This document shows, one piece after another, positions 1-5,282 of a DNA stretch of 5,282 nucleotides. Under the pieces are notes generated by a model that saw nothing but the letters and a program-made list of their open reading frames with translations, made no database searches and was not told where the DNA came from. Position 1 is the stretch's first letter, and every line of letters starts with the position of its first letter. A program made the position numbers and the translations under genes. This DNA is from Bacteroidota bacterium (GTDB taxonomy: Bacteria; Bacteroidota; Bacteroidia; Chitinophagales; Chitinophagaceae): NCBI GenBank assembly GCA_023386395.1, contig JAEWJV010000165.1, forward strand, positions 1-5,282. The letters run 5' to 3'.

Positions 1-202
1 GAATTATGACACAATTCAAGCAAAGGGTTGATTAAAATCAGCTTTGCATATTTCTTTATTTGGAAAACAGGAAGGGTGTTTTTGTAAATAACAATGTTTA
101 GGGCGGCCGCAATAACGGTTTCACCGAAGAACGAAAAGAACGGGCGCAAAATCCTGCAAATATTCACCAGGCCGGCTTCGCTGCGCCGATGGGTTTACAC
201 GT
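1..202. other. Spacer downstream of the copper ATPase, no supported gene
   Basis: This stretch follows the stop codon of the minus-strand ATPase and runs to the left edge. No complete gene is convincing in it. On the minus strand one frame is open from about position 195 to the edge, but it has no ATG, only a possible GTG near 168, and the peptide resembles no family I recognise. A 43-codon plus-strand frame starting at 94 runs into the ATPase antisense and is not credible. Composition is uneven: 1-100 is about 30% GC, whereas 101-190 is about 58% GC and contains small inverted repeats (CGGT-TTC-ACCG at 116-126, CGGC-8-GCCG at 173-188). An FNR-type operator lies at 28-41. In many genomes a leftward ccoS or ccoNO operon would follow a ccoI gene, so its promoter may be here, but nothing of such genes is visible. 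Confidence 0.5.
28..41. promoter_or_regulatory. FNR/CRP-type operator (site 1)
   Basis: The sequence TTGAT-TAAA-ATCAG matches nine of the ten defined positions of the classical FNR box TTGAT-N4-ATCAA. It lies 161 bp beyond the ATPase stop codon, in AT-rich DNA. It shares the core TGAY-WAAA-ATCA with the two other sites in the window (2662-2675 and 3377-3390), and TGAYTAAAATCAG is common to sites 1 and 2. The regulated gene is not visible. A leftward gene starting just outside the window is the likeliest target, and a cytochrome oxidase operon would fit the neighbouring ccoI. The match to the box is seen directly; its function is inferred. Confidence 0.55.
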
Positions 203-2599
203 TTATTTCAATCTTAAAATTTTAGCGGCAATACTGCTGCAGCCAAAAGTTAAGAGCAATATGCTCAGGCTGCTTGAAGGCATTAATATGGCGGCTATCA
301 TAGGCGAAAGTAATCCCTGCACCGCAAACCATATTCCAATAACATTATAAAGAATAGATACCACAAAACTTGTAATAACAATGTTTTTATTCAGCCTGCA
401 TAATTGTATAAACCTGTATAATAAGGGAAGTTTTTCCGCTTCAATAATTCCATCGCTGGCAGGCGTAAAATTGTTCGTGTTATCGGTAACGGCAATGCCT
501 GCATCGGCCTGTTTTAAGGCACCTGCATCGTTAAGGCCATCGCCAATCATCATTACTTGATGGCCTTCTTGCTGCAGTTGTTTTATAAACCGCAGTTTGT
601 CTTCAGGTTTTTGATTGAATAATATAGAAGCCTTTAATCCAAACAATGCTTGCAGGTAATTTTTTTCACCGGCATTATCGCCGCTTAATATAACCAGCCG
701 GTATTTTTCTTTAAGCTGTGCAATCAGTTTTGGCAAATCGTCACGGTATTCATTCTTAAAATAAAAACAGCCAACTACTTTATCATTAATTGAAACATAA
801 GTTGAAGATGCTGTTTCGGCATACTCATCATTACATACAAATTCCTTAGAGCCGATTTTAATAAAATTACCTGCAACATTTCCACTGATGCCTTTGCCCG
901 TAACGGAATTAAATGCAGTAACAGGCAACATATCTTTTTCATCAAAATAATTAATGACAGCCCTGCTTACAGGATGATTAGACTGGGCTGCAAGCGATGC
1001 AATCTGTCTACTTATATCTTCTTCAATTACATCGCCCGCATACTCAATTGAATGGTTGCTGCCCGTGGTTAAAGTGCCCGTTTTATCAAATACAATAGTG
1101 TCAATTTCTCCAATCTCTTCAATAGCCTGTGCATTGCGCAGATAAAAATGGTTGTGGCCTAAAATCCGGAGAATGTTGCCATTGGTAAAAGTATTACTCA
1201 GCAATAAAGCGCAGGGGCAGGCAATAATTAAAACAGCGGTAACAGCAGGCCATATTTTGGAAGTATCATACACGCCCCAGTACAGTGCGGTGACCGCAGC
1301 AATGGCCAAAACAATCCAGGTAAAATAGCGGCTGAGCAAATGCACAAACGACCTCTTGTTATCCTTTATGCCGGCATTCATTTCATCGCGGTTCCATAGT
1401 TTGGTAAGATAGCTTTGCGCTACTTCTTTTATAACCAGCAACTCAATATTACCGCCCACCTGTTTGCCGCCGGCATAAATAATTTCGCCCATTTCCCGCA
1501 CAACCGGGATGCTTTCGCCTGTTACAAAACTGTAATCTATTAACGCTCGCCCTTTTGTAAGAATGCCATCGGCAGGAATTAATTCTTCATTGTGAATAAG
1601 CAACGTATCATCCAAACAAATATCAGGCAGCGCAGCAGCTTGCTGCATGTTGTTTTTAATTCTTGTTACCGCTATAGGAAAGTAGGAAGTATAGTCTCTT
1701 TCAAAGCTGAGTTGCTGATAGGTTTTATCCTGCAAAATCCTTCCAGTCAGCATAAAAAATACTATGCCGCTCATGCTGTCGAAGTAGCCGCCGCCGGTAT
1801 TGGTAAACACTTCATACAGGCTTCTTATAAATGTAACAGCAATGGCTAAAACAATAGGCGCATCAATATTTAAAAAACGATGTTTTAAACCTTTCCACGC
1901 ACTGATGTAAAACTCCGATGCGCTGTAAAAAAATACAGGCAGGCTCAGCAATACATTCAATATCCTGAACAGTAAAACAAGGTCATGCTCCTGCACATCC
2001 ACCCCCAAATATTCGGGAAAGCTCAGCAGCATGATATTACCAAAACAAAACCCTGCAATACCTATTTTAAAAATCCTGGATTTATCAAGCCGGGGCTTTG
2101 CCTTACGCATATCGTTAAAGCTGATGTAAGGCTCGTAGCCAATGCTTACCAGCAACTCCGTCACCTGGCGCAGGCTTGTATCGTCATGATGAAAGATGAT
2201 ATCAACTTCCTTCTTCTCAAAATTTACCTTGCTGCTTATAACTGCTTTATTCAGTTTATGCAGGTTTTCCAGCAGCCACAGGCAACTGCTGCAATGTATT
2301 TGCGGAATATAAAAAGTAATAAAGGTTTGATGCGCATCTTTATAATTCAACAGCGATGTACTTATTTTTTCATCATCCAGAAAAGCAAATTTGTCTTCGC
2401 GCACTTTTATGCGCTGGCTGCTACCCGGGTTTTGGCTAATGGCGTAATAATCGCAAAGGCCGTTTTTATTAAGAATGCCATACACCATTCTGCAGCCTTC
2501 GCAGCAAAAGTTTTTACCATCGTGAACAATGGCTGCAGAAAAGCAATCTTCGCCACAATGATAACAGGCCACAGCTTTATCTATAGTGTGTGCATTCAT
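203..2599 (-). CDS. ccoI: Cu(+)-exporting P1B-type ATPase, CcoI/FixI type, for cbb3 oxidase assembly
   Basis: This 798-residue inner-membrane ATPase would export Cu(+) from the cytoplasm so that copper reaches the catalytic subunit of cbb3 cytochrome oxidase. An N-terminal Cys-rich metal-binding domain (C12, C15, C19, C32, C33, C36) is followed by a heavy-metal-associated domain with HCSSC (C103, C106). About eight membrane segments follow, near 176-196, 206-226, 245-265, 273-290, 419-441, 449-470, 739-760 and 764-788. Catalytic motifs are complete: TGES (360-363), the membrane CPC (461-463), DKTGT with phosphorylated D505, the HP pair (542-543) and GDGLND (686-691). YN (751-752) and M773-xx-SS complete the Cu(+) site signature of the P1B-1 group. 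The Cys-rich N-terminus and GDGLNDAG, rather than the commoner GDGLNDAP, favour CcoI/FixI over a CopA detoxification pump. The ATG at 2599 is chosen because the metal-binding domain starts right after it; no Shine-Dalgarno is present. The gene is divergent from the Crp/Fnr regulator gene and shares a 136-bp operator region with it. No truncation is seen. Confidence 0.93.
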   Translation of the reverse strand: MNAHTIDKAVACYHCGEDCFSAAIVHDGKNFCCEGCRMVYGILNKNGLCDYYAISQNPGSSQRIKVREDKFAFLDDEKISTSLLNYKDAHQTFITFYIPQIHCSSCLWLLENLHKLNKAVISSKVNFEKKEVDIIFHHDDTSLRQVTELLVSIGYEPYISFNDMRKAKPRLDKSRIFKIGIAGFCFGNIMLLSFPEYLGVDVQEHDLVLLFRILNVLLSLPVFFYSASEFYISAWKGLKHRFLNIDAPIVLAIAVTFIRSLYEVFTNTGGGYFDSMSGIVFFMLTGRILQDKTYQQLSFERDYTSYFPIAVTRIKNNMQQAAALPDICLDDTLLIHNEELIPADGILTKGRALIDYSFVTGESIPVVREMGEIIYAGGKQVGGNIELLVIKEVAQSYLTKLWNRDEMNAGIKDNKRSFVHLLSRYFTWIVLAIAAVTALYWGVYDTSKIWPAVTAVLIIACPCALLLSNTFTNGNILRILGHNHFYLRNAQAIEEIGEIDTIVFDKTGTLTTGSNHSIEYAGDVIEEDISRQIASLAAQSNHPVSRAVINYFDEKDMLPVTAFNSVTGKGISGNVAGNFIKIGSKEFVCNDEYAETASSTYVSINDKVVGCFYFKNEYRDDLPKLIAQLKEKYRLVILSGDNAGEKNYLQALFGLKASILFNQKPEDKLRFIKQLQQEGHQVMMIGDGLNDAGALKQADAGIAVTDNTNNFTPASDGIIEAEKLPLLYRFIQLCRLNKNIVITSFVVSILYNVIGIWFAVQGLLSPMIAAILMPSSSLSILLLTFGCSSIAAKILRLK

Positions 2600-2661
2600 A
2601 TAAAAGCCGCGAAACTATGGCGGGGCGAATTTTAAAGAACTGATTACAGGTAAGCAAAGGC

Positions 2662-2675
2662 ATGACTAAAATCAG
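2662..2675. promoter_or_regulatory. FNR/CRP-type operator (site 2) in the divergent ccoI-regulator spacer
   Basis: The sequence ATGAC-TAAA-ATCAG is an imperfect FNR-type palindrome, with one good half (CTGAT on the minus strand) and one weaker half (ATGAC). Its centre at 2668.5 lies almost midway between the two divergent genes, 69.5 bp from the ATPase start codon and 67.5 bp from the regulator start codon. If both transcripts start a few bases before their ATGs, the site would sit near -61.5 for both, the usual place for class I activation. A single bound dimer could therefore act on both genes and autoregulate the regulator. The geometry is measured; the mode of action is inferred. Confidence 0.5.
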
Positions 2676-2709
2676 TTTTTTAGACAATACTCTATAAGCT
2701 CAATAGTCT

Positions 2710-2731
2710 TAGCTTTAATAAAATAATTTTA
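2710..2731 (+). promoter_or_regulatory. Candidate -7 elements for the regulator gene
   Basis: Two overlapping possibilities resemble the Bacteroidota -7 element TAnnTTTG, each with one mismatch: TAgcTTTa at 2710-2717 and TAatTTTa at 2724-2731. Neither has a TTG at the expected -33 distance, which would fit a promoter that depends on an activator. The first lies 41.5 bp downstream of the centre of operator site 2. The second would put the transcript start very near the ATG at 2736. This AT-rich region offers such matches easily, so the call is weak. Confidence 0.2.
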
Positions 2732-2735
2732 CACC

Positions 2736-3380
2736 ATGGATGAACCTTTGCTGAAAAGATTATTTCCCGGCCTTGAAAATGAATTGTATGAAGAAATGCT
2801 GCAACACGGCGTAATCCGTTATGTAAAAGAAGGAGAAACCCTACTGCGTGTGGGCCAGCACATCCGCTCTGTAATATTGATTATTGAAGGCGTTGTTAAA
2901 CTGTACCGGGAAGATGATGACGGCAATGAATTCTTTATCTATCATCTTAATGCAGGGCAGGCATGTTCTTTATCTATGGTTTGCGCTTATAAACAGGAAA
3001 CATGCGAAGTAATGGCAAAGACCGTTACAGATGCAACACTGTTAACTATCCCGCTGGAATTTATGGATAAATGGCTGGGCCGTTATAAAGGCTGGTATGA
3101 ATTTGTAATAACTTCTTACCGCAGCCGTTTTGAAGAACTGCTGAAGACCATTGATGCGGTTGCTTTCTCCAATATGGACGAACGCCTTGAATTTTATTTG
3201 AAAAAACAGGTGGCGCAATTCGGCCCCATCTTAAAACTAACGCATCAGGATATTGCCAACGATCTTAATTCTTCCCGCGAAGTAATAAGCCGTTTACTTA
3301 AAAAAATGGAAGCAAAAGGGCTTATCAATCTTAACAGGAATTCCATTCAATGGATACGGAAACTTACTACCCCTGTGTGA
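2736..3380 (+). CDS. Crp/Fnr-family transcriptional regulator with Cys-bearing sensor barrel
   Basis: This 214-residue protein has the normal Crp/Fnr length and layout: a cyclic-nucleotide-type beta-barrel (about 20-105), a long dimerisation helix (about 110-145) and a winged helix-turn-helix (about 165-205). The recognition helix reads SSREVISRLLKKME (179-192). R181, E182 and R186 match the DNA-contacting R180, E181 and R185 of E. coli CRP, while S185 matches S212 of FNR, so TGAT-type half-sites are expected. The barrel aligns without gaps to CRP from G74 to T96. There the cAMP contacts E72, R82 and S83 are replaced by S78, E88 and T89, so cAMP binding is unlikely. The N-terminal Fe-S cysteines of FNR are also absent. 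Three cysteines, C77, C83 and C90, lie in the barrel and could sense redox, NO or reactive sulfur; that is inference. The gene is divergent from ccoI and 44 bp upstream of the TauE gene. Operators lie on both sides of it. The true signal is unknown. Confidence 0.9.
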   Translation: MDEPLLKRLFPGLENELYEEMLQHGVIRYVKEGETLLRVGQHIRSVILIIEGVVKLYREDDDGNEFFIYHLNAGQACSLSMVCAYKQETCEVMAKTVTDATLLTIPLEFMDKWLGRYKGWYEFVITSYRSRFEELLKTIDAVAFSNMDERLEFYLKKQVAQFGPILKLTHQDIANDLNSSREVISRLLKKMEAKGLINLNRNSIQWIRKLTTPV

Positions 3381-3390
3381 TAAAAATCAC
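3377..3390. promoter_or_regulatory. Perfect FNR/CRP-type palindrome (site 3) upstream of the TauE gene
   Basis: GTGAT-AAAA-ATCAC is a perfect inverted repeat of two 5-bp arms around a 4-bp spacer, and it is the best palindrome of the three sites. It contains the stop codon of the regulator gene (TGA at 3378-3380), so the operator overlaps coding sequence. Its centre at 3383.5 lies 41.5 bp upstream of the TauE start codon. The GTGAT half-site is intermediate between the CRP half TGTGA and the FNR half TTGAT, which fits the mixed recognition helix of the adjacent regulator. The site implies that the transporter genes have their own controlled promoter rather than only read-through from the regulator. 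Confidence 0.6.
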
Positions 3391-3420
3391 TTGCGTGGTA
3401 AAAACATAAACGCAATTTTG
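3391..3420 (+). promoter_or_regulatory. Candidate Bacteroidota-type promoter for the transporter operon
   Basis: TTG at 3391-3393 and cAatTTTG at 3413-3420 are separated by 19 bases and resemble the Bacteroidota promoter pattern of a -33 TTG and a -7 TAnnTTTG, with one mismatch in the latter. The -33 element directly abuts operator site 3, as expected for a class II activated promoter. The predicted transcript start falls at or within a few bases of the TauE ATG at 3425, so the mRNA would be leaderless or nearly so. Sequence match is seen; use as a promoter is inferred. Confidence 0.4.
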
Positions 3421-3424
3421 CTGC

Positions 3425-4210
3425 ATGCACATTACCGGCTATATCGCCTCTTTATTTATCGGGATTTCATTAGGATTAATCGGCGGCGGCGGTTCTATTC
3501 TTACTGTTCCGGTATTGGTGTATTTGTTTGGCGTATCGCCGGTGCTCGCCACATCCTATTCTTTATTTATTGTTGGTTCCACCAGCTTAATCGGCGCTTT
3601 TAACAGTTGGCGCAAAGACCTGGTTGATTTCAGAACAACATTATTATTCGGCATTTCATCCATCCTTACTGTTTTTGTTATAAGAAAACTCATCATTCCA
3701 AATATTCCTGAAGATATTATCATCGGCAGCATGCATTTTAAGTTCTCTGTGCTCACCATGATTTTGTTTGGCATATTAATGCTGGCCGCATCGTTTTCTA
3801 TGATGTCGAATAAAGTGGCAGAACATCGCCCCCACCATAAAAAAAACATTGGCATTTTAATTTTATACGGAACGGGCATTGGCCTCGTTACAGGTTTTCT
3901 TGGGGCAGGCGGCGGCTTTCTTTTAATACCGGCGCTGGTTTTACTCCTGCACCTGCACATGAAAAAAGCTATAGGCACGTCGCTGCTTATTATCGCCCTC
4001 AATTCACTCACGGGTTTTGCGGGCGATATAGGCCATCATAAAACAGACTGGCTTTTTCTTTTAACCGTTTCTGCCATTGCCATTACCGGCATTTTTTTGG
4101 GCGGTTTATTCAGCAAAAAAATTGATGGCGAAAAACTCAGAAAAGTATTTGGCTGGTTTGTGCTGGCAATGGGCATTTATATTATTATTAAAGAAACCTT
4201 ACTCAATTAA
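3425..4210 (+). CDS. TauE/SafE-family sulfite/sulfur-anion exporter
   Basis: This 261-residue integral membrane protein belongs to the TauE/SafE family, whose members move sulfite, sulfoacetate and related anions across the inner membrane. The family's internal duplication is plain. Repeat one carries GLIGGGGSILTVP (17-29) followed by ATSYSLFIV (42-50); repeat two carries GFLGAGGGFLLIP (157-169) followed by IGTSLLIIALNSLTGF (183-198). Seven or eight membrane segments are likely. A polar loop between the halves (127-141) is rich in basic residues and His (H134, H137, H138), and another His pair is at 204-205. The protein has no cysteine, unlike the YeeE-type proteins encoded next to it. Length is normal. 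The ATG at 3425 begins just before the first membrane segment. The gene is 24 bp upstream of the first YeeE-type gene and probably heads an operon of three. TauE family members differ in substrate, so sulfite is inferred from the YeeE neighbours. Confidence 0.85.
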   Translation: MHITGYIASLFIGISLGLIGGGGSILTVPVLVYLFGVSPVLATSYSLFIVGSTSLIGAFNSWRKDLVDFRTTLLFGISSILTVFVIRKLIIPNIPEDIIIGSMHFKFSVLTMILFGILMLAASFSMMSNKVAEHRPHHKKNIGILILYGTGIGLVTGFLGAGGGFLLIPALVLLLHLHMKKAIGTSLLIIALNSLTGFAGDIGHHKTDWLFLLTVSAIAITGIFLGGLFSKKIDGEKLRKVFGWFVLAMGIYIIIKETLLN

Positions 4211-4234
4211 TATTGGTTTTAAAAGCATAGTACA

Positions 4235-4798
4235 ATGATGGAATTATTAAAACAACCCTGGCCCTGGTATGTGTCGGGTGTGGTAATTGGACTCATGGTG
4301 CCCGTTTTGTTAATCGCGGGCAATAAATCTTTTGGCATATCGGCTAACCTGCGGCATATATGCGCGGCATGTTTTCCCGCAAACATTCCATTCTTTCAAT
4401 ACAAATGGAAGAAAGAAATATGGAACCTGTTTTTTGCTGCGGGCATCATTGGCGGCGGTTTTATTGCGGCACATTTTCTCACCGATGCCAGCCCCGTGCA
4501 GGTAAGCCCGGCATTAATGGCCGAACTGAATAATTATAATATACGCGATACATCCAGCCTGCTGCCCGCCGAACTTTTTAGCTGGCCGGCGCTCTTTTCT
4601 GCAAGGGGGTTTGTGCTGCTTATTGTGGGTGGCTTTTTTGTGGGCTTCGGCACACGCTATGCCGGCGGCTGCACCAGCGGCCATTCCATCATGGGTTTAA
4701 GCAATTTGCAGTGGCCGTCGCTGGTGGCCACTATTAGTTTTATGGCGGGCGGTTTTATAATGGCCAACCTCATCCTCCCTTATATTCTTTCTTTATAA
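4235..4798 (+). CDS. YeeE/YedE-family half-transporter, first half (thiosulfate/sulfane sulfur)
   Basis: This 187-residue membrane protein corresponds to the first half of full-length YeeE/YedE transporters such as the thiosulfate channel TsuA. Four membrane segments are likely, about 10-28, 63-81, 122-142 and 160-185. The signature [11 protein letters not shown] (144-154) holds C146, the counterpart of a pore cysteine in TsuA that handles thiosulfate. An RHICAACFP segment (40-48) adds a C43-xx-C46 pair. The position aligned with the first TsuA pore cysteine appears to be G34. A polar stretch (about 84-115) between helices two and three is probably an outer loop. The start has tandem ATGs (4235 and 4238) and no Shine-Dalgarno. 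The stop lies 3 bases before the next start, so the two halves are almost certainly co-translated and assemble together. The family is secure; the exact substrate is inferred. Split pairs (PmpA/PmpB type) also occur beside TauE genes in the Xylella bigR/blh sulfide-detoxification operon. Confidence 0.85.
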   Translation: MMELLKQPWPWYVSGVVIGLMVPVLLIAGNKSFGISANLRHICAACFPANIPFFQYKWKKEIWNLFFAAGIIGGGFIAAHFLTDASPVQVSPALMAELNNYNIRDTSSLLPAELFSWPALFSARGFVLLIVGGFFVGFGTRYAGGCTSGHSIMGLSNLQWPSLVATISFMAGGFIMANLILPYILSL

Positions 4799-4801
4799 AA
4801 A

Positions 4802-5282
4802 ATGATTATGAACACTATTGAAAAAAATAAAAACACGATTATAAACATCACACCGGCTGATCTCATCACGGATTATGAGGTGCGTTCTGAAGATACGGCC
4901 TGCATAAATGAGAGCGAACTGCAGCATCCCTGGTGGTTTAATTTCAAATACCTTATTGCGGGCATTTTGTTTGGCATTGTGCTGGTGAAATCGGAAGTGG
5001 TTTCCTGGTTTCGCATACAGGAAATGTTCAGGCTGCAAAGTTTTCACATGTATGGCGTTATAGGCACGGCCGTGGTAACGGGAATAATTGCCGTGTGGCT
5101 TATAAAAAAGTTCAACATAAAAACCATTTATGGCGAAACCATACATTTTCACCCCAAAAAATTTAATAAAGGGCAAATTTTTGGGGGTTTAATTTTTGGT
5201 TTGGGCTGGGCAATGACGGGCGCCTGCCCCGGGCCGCTGTTTGCGCAACTGGGCGCGGGGTTTACGGTGATTGCCGTGGTAA
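4802..5282 (+). CDS. YeeE/YedE-family half-transporter, second half (DUF6691-like), 3' end missing
   Basis: The frame is open from ATG 4802 to the right edge, giving 160 residues of an incomplete protein. A second in-frame ATG at 4808 is an equally possible start. After a polar N-terminal extension of about 45 residues (containing C34), the YeeE second-half pattern appears: a membrane segment near 49-64, KSEVVSWFRIQEMFRLQ (63-79), another segment near 84-101, and the signature TGACPGPLFAQ (139-149) with C142. That cysteine matches the second pore cysteine of the YeeE/TsuA fold. At least one further helix should lie outside the window. With the preceding gene it would make one complete pseudo-twofold transporter. 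The extension has no better internal start before the first helix, so I keep it. The remaining sequence of the operon, perhaps including sulfurtransferase or persulfide-oxidising enzymes, is not visible. Confidence 0.85.
   Translation, partial: MIMNTIEKNKNTIINITPADLITDYEVRSEDTACINESELQHPWWFNFKYLIAGILFGIVLVKSEVVSWFRIQEMFRLQSFHMYGVIGTAVVTGIIAVWLIKKFNIKTIYGETIHFHPKKFNKGQIFGGLIFGLGWAMTGACPGPLFAQLGAGFTVIAVV

Noticed and set aside
103..110. GCGGCCGC (NotI site), considered as a cloning-junction trace
   Set aside because: A single 8-bp match in a GC-rich patch, with no other vector-like sequence around it.
173..188. Hairpin CGGC-N8-GCCG considered as the ATPase terminator
   Set aside because: The stem is only 4 bp and no T-run follows it in the direction of transcription.
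1592..1849. Plus-strand open frame of 85 codons inside the ATPase
   Set aside because: Antisense shadow of the ATPase membrane and actuator region, with no recognisable protein features.
1985..2635. Long plus-strand open frame (216 codons) opposite the ATPase N-terminus
   Set aside because: It lies entirely antisense to the Cys-rich and HMA domains of a clearly conserved ATPase, and its peptide shows no domain pattern.
3391..3603. Plus-strand frame overlapping the start of the TauE gene
   Set aside because: It is out of frame with the well-supported TauE product and gives an Arg/Tyr/Ile-rich peptide typical of a shifted reading of membrane-protein DNA.
3556..4011. Minus-strand frame of 151 codons opposite the TauE gene
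   Set aside because: Antisense shadow; the plus strand carries both conserved TauE repeats in the same interval.
4857..4869. Possible fourth FNR-like site CTGAT-ctc-ATCAC
   Set aside because: The spacer is 3 rather than 4 bases, it lies inside the coding sequence of the second YeeE half, and no promoter is expected there.
4793..5176. Minus-strand frame of 127 codons at the right end
   Set aside because: Antisense to the YeeE second-half gene, whose signature motifs are clear on the plus strand.

Overview
The window looks like chromosomal DNA of a Bacteroidota bacterium, probably from the Chitinophagia/Sphingobacteriia side. I infer this from four things. The copper ATPase has the Bacteroidota-type CcoI architecture (N-terminal Cys-rich metal-binding domain, HMA domain, then a GDGLNDAG hinge motif). 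No start codon has a Shine-Dalgarno sequence. One promoter resembles the Bacteroidota -33 TTG / -7 TAnnTTTG pattern. The YeeE transporter is split into two half-size genes. GC content is moderate by eye. There are no RNA genes, CRISPR arrays, insertion sequences or phage genes.

Layout, left to right. Positions 1-202 hold no gene I can support, but they contain an FNR-type operator (28-41) and a GC-rich patch (about 101-190). Positions 203-2599 on the minus strand encode a complete CcoI/FixI-type Cu(+) P-type ATPase, which supplies copper for assembly of cbb3 cytochrome oxidase. A 136-bp divergent spacer with a second FNR-type operator (2662-2675) separates it from a rightward group. That group is a Crp/Fnr-family regulator (2736-3380), a TauE/SafE-type exporter (3425-4210) and two YeeE/YedE half-transporters (4235-4798, and 4802 to beyond the right edge). 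A third operator, a perfect palindrome, overlaps the regulator's stop codon and lies just upstream of the TauE gene.

How the genes may work together (inference). The three operators share the core TGAY-WAAA-ATCA, and they sit in front of, or between, every transcription unit seen here. The regulator's recognition helix carries the residues expected for such sites. The simplest model is one regulator that controls copper loading of the high-affinity oxidase, itself, and a set of sulfur-compound transporters (TauE-type sulfite/sulfur anion export, YeeE-type thiosulfate or sulfane-sulfur passage). The regulator lacks both the N-terminal Fe-S cysteines of FNR and the cAMP-binding residues of CRP, but it has three cysteines in its sensor barrel, so its signal may be redox or reactive sulfur. 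The individual families are known. The less ordinary aspects are the shared operators, the cysteine-bearing sensor and the pairing of copper/oxidase genes with sulfur transport.
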